NCBI RefSeq assembly: GCF_003344965.1
Contig: NZ_CP031194.1
Span: 2,170,001 to 2,234,000, forward strand
Origin: Streptomyces paludis
Lineage (GTDB): Bacteria > Actinomycetota > Actinomycetes > Streptomycetales > Streptomycetaceae
Length of the DNA stretch: 64,000 nt
Direction of reading: 5' to 3'
The position numbers and the translations under genes were made by a program. Of the stretch, positions 57,374 through 64,000 are shown one piece after another. Positions within the stretch are counted from its first letter, which is position 1. Every line of letters starts with the position of its first letter. Under the pieces are notes generated by a model. The model saw only the letters and a program-made list of their open reading frames with translations, made no database searches and was not told the origin of the DNA.

Positions 57374-58606
57374 TCAGTCGACCAGCATTCCCCAGCCCGG
57401 CGCGTAATTGCCGTGCAGGATGAGTGAGGCGGCGCCGACCGCGCCGACCGTGTCGCCGATCACGCTGCGTTCTATGGTGATGTCGCGGGTGCCGCGGCCG
57501 ACGGAGGTGCTGTTGACCGCCGCGTCGATCTCCTCGCTGAGGATGGTCTCGATGCCGCGCAGGCCCTCGCCGCCGAGGACCACGCAGCCCACGTCGAGCA
57601 GGCTGACCGCGCCCCGGGTGGCCTGGCCGAGCCGGCGGGCCGCGCGGCGTACGACGTCGACGGCGGCGGGGGTGCCGTCGCGGGCGGCGCGGCGCAGGAG
57701 TTTCCAGTCGCGGTGCAGGTCGCCGGGGGTGCCGGTGAGGCCGAGGGCCTCGGCGGTGGCCGGGCCGTGCAGGGTCAGGAGGTCGTCGATGATCGCGGCC
57801 GGGTTGACGTACGGGCCGAGGCAGCCGGTGCTGCCGCAGTGGCAGACGCGGTCGCCGGGCTCGACGGCCATATGGCCGAACTCGCCGGCGTTGCCGGAGT
57901 CGCCGTGCAGCACGGTGTTGTTGAGGACGACTCCGGAGCCGATACCGGTGCCCATGTAGATGAAGAAGAAGCTGCCGGCCCGGCGCTTGCCGCCGATCCA
58001 GCGCTCGCCTATCGCGGCGGCCGTGGCGTCGTTGTCCATCGCCACGGGCATGCCGGTGGCCTTGCCGAACATCTCCAGCAGCGGGACGTACTCCCAGCCG
58101 GGCAGGTTGGGCGGTGCGATCACCGCGCCCGCGCGGCCGTCGAGCGGGCCGGGGGCGGCGATGCCGGTGCCGAGGAGGCGGGCGGGGTCGATCTCGGCGC
58201 GGGCGGTGAGGCGGCGGGCCGCCCGTACCGACTGTTCGACCACGCTCTGGGGGTCGCGCGGATCGGTGAGGCGGACGCGGCGGCCGGTCAGCACCTCGCC
58301 GACCAGGTCGACCACGACGACCACGGCGGACTCGGGGTCCAGATGGATACCCACGGCGTAGGCGCCGTCGGCGCGCGGGGACAGCAGGGTGCGGCGCTTG
58401 CCGCCGCTGGAGGGGGCGTGGCCGGATTCGGACACGAGACCGGCGTCGAGCAGCCGGCGGACCACATTGGAGACGGTCTGTGCGGTAAGGCCCGTGAGTG
58501 GGGCCAGTTCTACCCGGCTCACCGGGCCTCTGGTGCGGATGGCGTCCAGGACGACCGCCTGGTTGTAATCCCCTACTCGCGGGAGGTTGGTCCCGCCCGA
58601 AGTCAC
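57374..58606 (-). CDS. ROK-family repressor of the mannoside transporter cluster
   Basis: 410-residue ROK regulator, divergent from a sugar ABC transporter operon it probably controls. Winged helix at residues about 15-65 (RTRGPVSRVELAPLTGLT, QTVSNVVRRLLDAG), then ROK core segments GIAAPGPLDG, DNDATAAAIGERW and IYMGTGIGSGVV. The zinc motif is CHCGSTGCLGPY, with Gly where many ROK proteins have Glu. The GTG at 58606 has GGAGG 9 bases upstream. Confidence 0.9.
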   Translation of the reverse strand: MTSGGTNLPRVGDYNQAVVLDAIRTRGPVSRVELAPLTGLTAQTVSNVVRRLLDAGLVSESGHAPSSGGKRRTLLSPRADGAYAVGIHLDPESAVVVVVDLVGEVLTGRRVRLTDPRDPQSVVEQSVRAARRLTARAEIDPARLLGTGIAAPGPLDGRAGAVIAPPNLPGWEYVPLLEMFGKATGMPVAMDNDATAAAIGERWIGGKRRAGSFFFIYMGTGIGSGVVLNNTVLHGDSGNAGEFGHMAVEPGDRVCHCGSTGCLGPYVNPAAIIDDLLTLHGPATAEALGLTGTPGDLHRDWKLLRRAARDGTPAAVDVVRRAARRLGQATRGAVSLLDVGCVVLGGEGLRGIETILSEEIDAAVNSTSVGRGTRDITIERSVIGDTVGAVGAASLILHGNYAPGWGMLVD

Positions 58607-58728
58607 CTCGCGTCGCCTCCTTTGCCCAGGTCGGAGGGGTTATACCACCGGCGCGGGCTCAAAAATCCCGGGCCACGTCCGGGGCCCGGCGATCCGGAAT
58701 CGTGACGGAAGTTTACATGGCCGAAGCG

Positions 58729-58818
58729 TTGACTTAATCCATCCATTGGATTTAGCTGTCGGTCAGCAGGGCAGGGCAAAAGCGCCCGGATAGGCAACCG
58801 TATCCGTTTTGAACGGAT
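58729..58818. promoter_or_regulatory. transporter promoter with two ROK operator candidates
   Basis: TTGACT (58729-58734) is followed, 17 bases on, by TTAGCT (58752-58757), a plausible promoter reading into the transporter. Between the hexamers lies the palindrome ATCCATTGGAT (58741-58751). A second, perfect 7-bp dyad ATCCGTT-TTG-AACGGAT occurs at 58802-58818 in the leader. Both share ATCC...GGAT arms, so the divergent ROK protein is the likely ligand-responsive binder. The function is inferred. Confidence 0.55.
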
Positions 58819-58874
58819 TGGTCGATTGCCTATCTTTTCGGGCTTCGATCGGGTTCTTCGTCGGAGGATCTTCT

Positions 58875-60254
58875 GTGCGTACCAGACTTCTCGCCGCCGT
58901 CAGCGTCACGGCCGCGCTCGCCATCACGGCGACAGCCTGTGGAGGGTCCTCCTCCGGCAGTGGCAGTTCGAGCAAGACGATCAAGGTCGTCTATCAGCAG
59001 CAGCTGAACAACAGCAACAAGGTCCAGGCGAACTTCCTGGCCCCGATGGTCAAGCAGTTCGAGAAGGACAACCCGGGCACGAAGGTCCAGCTCGTGCCGG
59101 TCACCGCCTCCTCGAACGACTACTACACCAAGCTCCAGCTGATGATGCGGTCCCCGTCGACCGCCCCCGACCTCGTCTACGAGGACACCGCGACGATCAA
59201 CTCCGACATCGCCAGCGGCTACCTCAAGCCCCTCGACGACTACATCGCGAAGTGGTCGGACTGGTCGCAGTTCGCCGACGCCTCCAAGGCGGCCGTGAAG
59301 TCCGGCACCGACGGCAAGACGTACGGCGTTCCGGACAACACGGACACCCGCGGTATCTGGTACAACAAGAAGATCTTCGCCAAGGCCGGTATCGCCGTGC
59401 CGTGGCAGCCCAAGACCTGGGCCGATGTCCTCGCCGCCGCCAAGAAGATCAAGGCCGCCGACCCCTCGATCACCCCGTTCAACATCTACACGGGCACCGC
59501 GGGCGGCGAGCAGTCCACCATGCAGGGCTTCGAGATGCTGCTCTACGGCACAAAGGCCGGCGGCAACTCGCTGTACGACAGCGACCAGAAGAAGTGGGTC
59601 GTCGGCAGCCAGGGCTTCAAGGACGCGCTGGAGTTCATCCGGACCGTCTACAGCGAGAAGCTGGGCCCGCCGGTCGAGCAGGCGCTCGGCGCGAACATCG
59701 GCGCCGCCGTCGGTACGGAGATGATCCCGGCCGGCAAGCTCGCCATGGACATCGACGGCTCCTGGATGCCCAACAACTGGATCCGCAACGGCAGCAAACC
59801 GTGGGCCGAGTGGGAGTCCACCATGGCCACCGCCGCCATGCCGACCCAGAACGGACAGGCCCCCGGCAGGGTGAGCATGTCCGGCGGCTGGGCCTGGTCG
59901 GTTCCCGCCAAGGCGGGCAACCCGGACCTCGCGTTCAAGTTCATCGAGTTCCTGGAGACGAAGGAAGCCTCCGCCAAGTGGAACGCGGAGAACGCGACGA
60001 TCGCCGTCCGCAAGGACGTGGCGACCGACCCGGCGTACCTGAAGGCGCTGCCCACCAACAAGTTCTTCACCGAACTCGTCGCCGACACCCACTACCGGCC
60101 CGCGCTGCCCGCCTACACGCAGGTCTCCACCGCCATCCAGAAGGCCATGGAGTCGGTGACCACCGGTCAGGCGAGCGTGGACAAGGCCGCTTCGACATAC
60201 GACAACGATGTCAAGACGGCTGTCGGCGCCGACAACACGGTCAAGGGTTCCTAG
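58875..60254 (+). CDS. sugar ABC transporter substrate-binding lipoprotein
   Basis: 459-residue extracellular sugar-binding protein of the CUT1 class. The lipoprotein signal ends in TATAC with Cys22 as the acylated residue, followed by a Ser/Gly linker. The binding domain starts at about 33 (IKVVYQQQL) and shows MRSPSTAPDLVYEDTAT and GGWAWSVPAKAGN. The GTG at 58875 has GGAGG 7 bases upstream. It heads an operon with two permeases and an alpha-mannosidase, so oligomannosides or N-glycan fragments are the likely ligand. The ATPase is not encoded here; a shared MsiK-type ATPase is usual in Streptomyces. Confidence 0.92.
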   Translation: MRTRLLAAVSVTAALAITATACGGSSSGSGSSSKTIKVVYQQQLNNSNKVQANFLAPMVKQFEKDNPGTKVQLVPVTASSNDYYTKLQLMMRSPSTAPDLVYEDTATINSDIASGYLKPLDDYIAKWSDWSQFADASKAAVKSGTDGKTYGVPDNTDTRGIWYNKKIFAKAGIAVPWQPKTWADVLAAAKKIKAADPSITPFNIYTGTAGGEQSTMQGFEMLLYGTKAGGNSLYDSDQKKWVVGSQGFKDALEFIRTVYSEKLGPPVEQALGANIGAAVGTEMIPAGKLAMDIDGSWMPNNWIRNGSKPWAEWESTMATAAMPTQNGQAPGRVSMSGGWAWSVPAKAGNPDLAFKFIEFLETKEASAKWNAENATIAVRKDVATDPAYLKALPTNKFFTELVADTHYRPALPAYTQVSTAIQKAMESVTTGQASVDKAASTYDNDVKTAVGADNTVKGS

Positions 60255-61264
60255 TGGCAGGCATCGTCACCACTCCCGACGGCGACACCAAGTCGCCCGG
60301 CGGCCCGTCCGGTTCCGGCGGCACCAGCGGTACGGGCGGCTCCGGCCGCCGGTCCGCCGGTCCCGCCGGGGCCGGCGGGCCTCGCCGCCGTACCGTATCC
60401 CCGGCCGTCCAGGGCCTGTTGCGCGGCATGCCGCTGCTGCCCTCCGCCGTACTGCTCGCGGTCTTCCTGGCCGGGCCCATCGGGTACTGCGTCTACTACG
60501 CGTTCACGAACATGCAGCTGACGGGGTCGGCGACCACCGACTTCGTCGGCTTCGACAACTTCACCCGCGCGTTCGGCGACCCCGACTTCCTCAACGCGGT
60601 CTGGCTGACGCTGGTCTTCGTCGTCGGCTCGGCCATCATCGGGCAGAACACCCTCGGGCTGGCGCTGGCCGTCATGATGGAGAAGGCGTCCAAGCCGGTC
60701 AAGGCGATCACCAACGCGGTGGTCATCGCGGCCTGGGTGCTCCCCGAGGTCGTCGCCGGTTATCTGATGTACGCGTTCTTCTTCCAGCAGGGCTCGCTCA
60801 ACGCGATCCTGGACTCGCTGCATCTGCCGCAGCAGAACTGGCTCTACACCCTGCCGATCCTGGCGGCCTGCCTCGCCAACGTCTGGCGCGGTACGGCGTT
60901 CTCGATGATGGTCTACTCGGCGGCGCTCAACGACGTACCGCAGGAGCTGATCGAGGCGGCCGAGATGGACGGCGCCGGGCCCTGGCAGCGGCTGTGGCGG
61001 GTCACCCTGCCGGTCATCCGCCGCTCCATCATGACCAACCTGATGCTGGTCACGCTCCAGACCCTCTCGGTCTTCGGGCTGATCTACGCCATGACCCGGG
61101 GCGGCCCGGGCAACAAGAGCCAGACCCTGCCGATCTTCATGTACCAGCAGGCATTCCAGAACAGCCTGATCGGCTACGGCACGGCCATCGCGCTGGTGCT
61201 GCTGCTGGTGGGCGCGCTGTTCTCCACCGTCTACATCCGGCTGCTGAAACTGGAGGAGGACTGA
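60254..61264 (+). CDS. sugar ABC transporter permease 1
   Basis: 336-residue inner-membrane component, MalF-like. A Gly/Ser/Arg-rich cytoplasmic N terminus of about 45 residues precedes six helices (first at LPSAVLLAVFLAGPIGYCVY). The EAA loop is LIEAAEMDGAGPWQRLWRV. The GTG overlaps the lipoprotein stop as TAGTG, indicating coupled translation. Confidence 0.92.
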   Translation: MAGIVTTPDGDTKSPGGPSGSGGTSGTGGSGRRSAGPAGAGGPRRRTVSPAVQGLLRGMPLLPSAVLLAVFLAGPIGYCVYYAFTNMQLTGSATTDFVGFDNFTRAFGDPDFLNAVWLTLVFVVGSAIIGQNTLGLALAVMMEKASKPVKAITNAVVIAAWVLPEVVAGYLMYAFFFQQGSLNAILDSLHLPQQNWLYTLPILAACLANVWRGTAFSMMVYSAALNDVPQELIEAAEMDGAGPWQRLWRVTLPVIRRSIMTNLMLVTLQTLSVFGLIYAMTRGGPGNKSQTLPIFMYQQAFQNSLIGYGTAIALVLLLVGALFSTVYIRLLKLEED

Positions 61265-62181
61265 TGGCAGCGACCACCACCCCGCCCGCCACCGCCTCGA
61301 CCGCCACCAAGGGCGCGCGGAGCGCCAAGGGCGCACCGTCCGCGCGCGGTTCCCGCGCCGGTCGCGTCCGGTCGAGCAAGCTGGCCGTCAACGTCGTCCT
61401 GCTGCTGATCTCGGTGCTGTACATCGTGCCGCTGCTCTGGATGCTGCTGGCCTCCGTCAACGCGCACGCCAGCTTCCGGCTGTCGCTGCCCGATCCGTTC
61501 ACGCTGGACAACTTCGGCAAGGTCCTCAACGTCGACACGACGTACCGGCCGATGCTGAACGGGCTGATCCTGTGCGGCGGCGCGACGTTCCTGTGCGTGG
61601 TGCTGTCGATCCTGGCGGCCTACCCGCTCTCGCGCTACCGCTCGCGGCTGCGCAAGCCGTTCCTCTACACGATCCTGTTCTCGACGGGTCTGCCGATCAC
61701 GGCGGTCATGATCCCCGTCTACAGCATGTTCGTGCAGGTCAACCTGATCGACTCGATGACCGGTACGACGCTCTTCCTGGCCGCGTCCTCCCTCCCGTTC
61801 GGCATCTGGCTGATGAAGAACTTCATGGACGGGGTGCCGATCGTGCTGGAGGAGGCCGCCCGGATCGACGGCGCCGGCTCCATGCAGGTGCTGTGGCGCG
61901 TGGTCCTGCCGCTGATGTGGCCGGGCGTGACCGTGGTGACGATCTTCACCTTCATCGGGATGTGGGGCAACTTCTTCGTCCCCTTCATCCTGCTGCTCGA
62001 CCCGGCGAAGCTGCCCGCCTCGGTGAGTGTCTTCAACTTCCTCAGCGCGCACGACCAGACGCAGTACGGACAGCTGTCGGCGTTCTCGATCATCTACTCG
62101 ATCCCCGTCGTGGTGCTCTACCTGCTGCTGGCGCGCAAGCTCGGCGGCGGATTCGCGCTGGGCGGCGCGCTGAAGGGCTGA
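61264..62181 (+). CDS. sugar ABC transporter permease 2
   Basis: 305-residue MalG-like permease. A basic, Ala/Thr-rich N terminus of about 37 residues, then six helices (first at LAVNVVLLLISVLYIVPLLW). The EAA loop is LEEAARIDGAGSMQVLWRV. The ATG overlaps the previous stop (TGATG). With permease 1 it forms the transport channel. Confidence 0.92.
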   Translation: MAATTTPPATASTATKGARSAKGAPSARGSRAGRVRSSKLAVNVVLLLISVLYIVPLLWMLLASVNAHASFRLSLPDPFTLDNFGKVLNVDTTYRPMLNGLILCGGATFLCVVLSILAAYPLSRYRSRLRKPFLYTILFSTGLPITAVMIPVYSMFVQVNLIDSMTGTTLFLAASSLPFGIWLMKNFMDGVPIVLEEAARIDGAGSMQVLWRVVLPLMWPGVTVVTIFTFIGMWGNFFVPFILLLDPAKLPASVSVFNFLSAHDQTQYGQLSAFSIIYSIPVVVLYLLLARKLGGGFALGGALKG

Positions 62182-62309
62182 CGCTCAAGGGCTGACGCTC
62201 GCGAGCGAGCGATGCCCTCACGGACTGACTGCACGGCCTCCCCCACCCGGTACGCACCACTCCCGTACCGCCCCGCACCACCCTGACTTCCCGTTACGGA
62301 GAACCACCC

Positions 62310-64000
62310 ATGCACAACGACCGCGAAGTGATCGAGCAGCGGCTCGACCGCGTGCTGAACCAGCGCATACGGCCCGCCGTCCACGCCCGGTCCATTCCGC
62401 TCCAGGTCGAGATCTGGAACGTACCCGGCGAGCCCGTCCCGGTCGCCGAGGGCCTGGCCGCCGCGTACCGCCCGGTCGCGGTCGGTGACCTCTGGGGGCC
62501 CGCGTGGTCGACCAGCTGGTTCCGGATCTCCGGTACGGTGCCGGCCGAGTGGGCCGGGCTGCCGGTGGAGGCCGTACTCGACCTCGGGTTCGGCACGACG
62601 GAGCCGGGCTTCTCCACCGAGGGTCTGGTGTACCGGGCCGACGGGACCGCCGTGAAGGCGCTCAACCCCCGTAACGCCTGGCTGCCGGTGAGCGAGAGCG
62701 CCGAAGGCGGCGAGGAGTTCGTCCGCTTCATCGAGGCCGCCGCCAACCCGGTGGTCATGCACACCGGCCCCGGCCAGCTCTCCTTCGGCCCGACCCCGGT
62801 CGGCGGCCGGGCGGCCTGGTTCGGCGACGAGCACGGCTCGACCCCGGCGGGCGAGCCGCTGTACCGGCTGCGCCGGATGGACCTCGCGGTCTTCGACGCC
62901 ACGGTCTTCGAACTCGTCCAGGACCTCGATGTCCTCGGCCAGCTGATGCACGAGCTGCCCACGGACACCCCGCGCCGCTGGCAGCTCGCCAAGGCCGTCG
63001 AGCGCGCGCTGGACGCCATCGACCTCCAGGACATCAGCGGTACGGCCGCCGCCGCGCGCGAGGCACTCGCCCCGGCGCTGGCCGCCCCGGCCGTCGCGAG
63101 CGCGCACCGTATCTCCGCCGTCGGCCACGCGCACATCGACACGGCGTGGCTGTGGCCGCTGCGCGAGACGGTCCGCAAGGTCGCCCGTACGGTCTCCAAT
63201 GTCACGCAGCTGATGGACGACCACCCCGAGTTCAAGTTCGTGATGTCCCAGGCGCAGCAGCTCGCCTGGCTGAAGGAGCACCGCCCGGAGGTGTACGCGC
63301 GGGCCCAGGAGAAGGCGAAGACCGGGCAGTTCCTGCCGACGGGCAGCCTCTGGGTGGAGCCGGACACGAACATCACGGGCGGCGAGGCGCTGGCGCGGCA
63401 GTTCGTGCACGGAAAGCGCTTCTACCTCGACGAGTTCGGTGTCGAGACCGAGGAGATGTGGCTGCCCGACACCTTCGGCTACAACGCGGCGCTGCCGCAG
63501 CTGATGAAGCTGGCCGGGGTGAAGTGGTTCCTGACGCAGAAGATCTCCTGGAACACCACCAACAAGTTCCCGCACCACACCTTCCGCTGGGAGGGCATCG
63601 ACGGCACCCGGATCCTCAGCCACTTCCCGCCGGTCGACACGTACAACAGCGATCTGTCCGGCGCCGAAGTCGCCCACAGCGTAAGGAACTTCCAGGACAA
63701 GGGCGCCACGAACCGCTCGATGATCCCGTTCGGTTACGGGGACGGCGGCGGCGGCCCGACCCGCGAGATGGTGGCCCGCGCGGGCCGTCTCGCGGACCTG
63801 GAGGGCTCGGCCCGGATCGCGATCGAGAAGCCGGCCGACTTCTTCGAGCAGGCGGAGGCGGACTACCCGGACGCGCCGGTGTGGGTCGGCGAGCTGTATC
63901 TGGAGTTCCACCGGGGCACACTGACCAGCCAGCTGGCGGGCAAGCAGGGGAACAGGCGCAGCGAGCACCTGCTGCGCGAGGCGGAGCTGTGGGCGGCGAC
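62310..64000 (+). CDS. GH38 alpha-mannosidase, 3' end beyond the window
   Basis: Zinc-dependent retaining alpha-mannosidase, truncated by the window edge after 563 complete codons. The ATG at 62310 has GGAG 8 bases upstream, 128 bases after permease 2. An N-terminal beta domain (1-260) precedes the catalytic domain: zinc ligands H275 and D277 in HAHIDTAWLWPLRET, the nucleophile D387 in WLPDTFGY, and the third ligand region YGDGGGGPT. It should trim imported oligomannosides in the cytosol, since no signal peptide is present. Position after the transporter supports a mannoside-use operon. Confidence 0.93.
   Translation, partial: MHNDREVIEQRLDRVLNQRIRPAVHARSIPLQVEIWNVPGEPVPVAEGLAAAYRPVAVGDLWGPAWSTSWFRISGTVPAEWAGLPVEAVLDLGFGTTEPGFSTEGLVYRADGTAVKALNPRNAWLPVSESAEGGEEFVRFIEAAANPVVMHTGPGQLSFGPTPVGGRAAWFGDEHGSTPAGEPLYRLRRMDLAVFDATVFELVQDLDVLGQLMHELPTDTPRRWQLAKAVERALDAIDLQDISGTAAAAREALAPALAAPAVASAHRISAVGHAHIDTAWLWPLRETVRKVARTVSNVTQLMDDHPEFKFVMSQAQQLAWLKEHRPEVYARAQEKAKTGQFLPTGSLWVEPDTNITGGEALARQFVHGKRFYLDEFGVETEEMWLPDTFGYNAALPQLMKLAGVKWFLTQKISWNTTNKFPHHTFRWEGIDGTRILSHFPPVDTYNSDLSGAEVAHSVRNFQDKGATNRSMIPFGYGDGGGGPTREMVARAGRLADLEGSARIAIEKPADFFEQAEADYPDAPVWVGELYLEFHRGTLTSQLAGKQGNRRSEHLLREAELWAA

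Overview
The window is high-GC actinobacterial DNA, almost certainly a Streptomyces chromosome. The signs are strong third-position G/C bias, many GTG and TTG starts with purine-rich ribosome sites, and marker genes: a dynAB-ssbB sporulation locus, a GlnX/GlnH/PknG signalling operon, an ABC-F factor EttA, a group II truncated haemoglobin, a LAETG sortase-anchored surface protein and an LxG/WXG-type secretion cassette. The right end is cut inside a GH38 alpha-mannosidase gene.

Layout. 0.2-7.8 kb: secreted GH84 N-acetylglucosaminidase, convergent HNH endonuclease, MscS channel, then a coupled GH4 glycosidase and BadF-type (GlcNAc-like) kinase. 8.1-18.9 kb: a one-direction signalling operon of GlnX-like sensor, GlnH-like binding protein, coiled-coil protein, PknG-like Ser/Thr kinase, PP2C phosphatase, VWA protein and FHA protein. 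The kinase, phosphatase and FHA protein each carry two Cys zinc-binding modules. 18.9-23.5 kb: methyltransferase, a 174-bp palindromic mobile-like repeat, truncated haemoglobin, a conserved unknown, hot-dog thioesterase and EttA.

23.6-27.3 kb is a lower-GC 3.7-kb island bounded by 38-bp imperfect direct repeats (26 bp identical). It holds a ParB/sulfiredoxin-fold protein, a small membrane protein, a GntR-Nudix fusion resembling KorSA plus Pif of pSAM2-type integrative elements, and a headless TPR regulator. I see no integrase, so it looks like a remnant or a trans-mobilised element.

27.4-33.8 kb: thioester-domain LAETG surface protein with a tandem operator-like repeat, ssbB with two DnaA-box-like sites, dynB and dynA, and tRNA-Arg(UCU). 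34.3-43.5 kb is accessory: a 35-codon Lys/Pro-rich ORF, an HTH-HAD fusion whose HAD nucleophile is replaced by Ser, a STAND NTPase-TPR protein with a small partner, and a four-gene cassette with WXG-motif proteins. 44-53.7 kb: secreted proteins (I36-like, beta-solenoid-like), a Tat-exported sugar isomerase, a large secreted sugar dehydrogenase with PKD and CBM modules, a ROK regulator, a fasciclin protein and a LuxR-type regulator. 53.7-64 kb: an ABC permease coupled to an unusual hydrolase-ABC ATPase fusion, then a divergent ROK regulator facing a lipoprotein/permease/permease sugar transporter and the alpha-mannosidase.

Three glycan themes recur: GlcNAc recovery on the left, sugar oxidation in the middle, mannoside uptake and cleavage on the right. 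The most promising unfamiliar units are the zinc-module signalling operon, the KorSA-Pif-like mini-island, the STAND/partner pair and the membrane-spanning hydrolase-ABC fusion.
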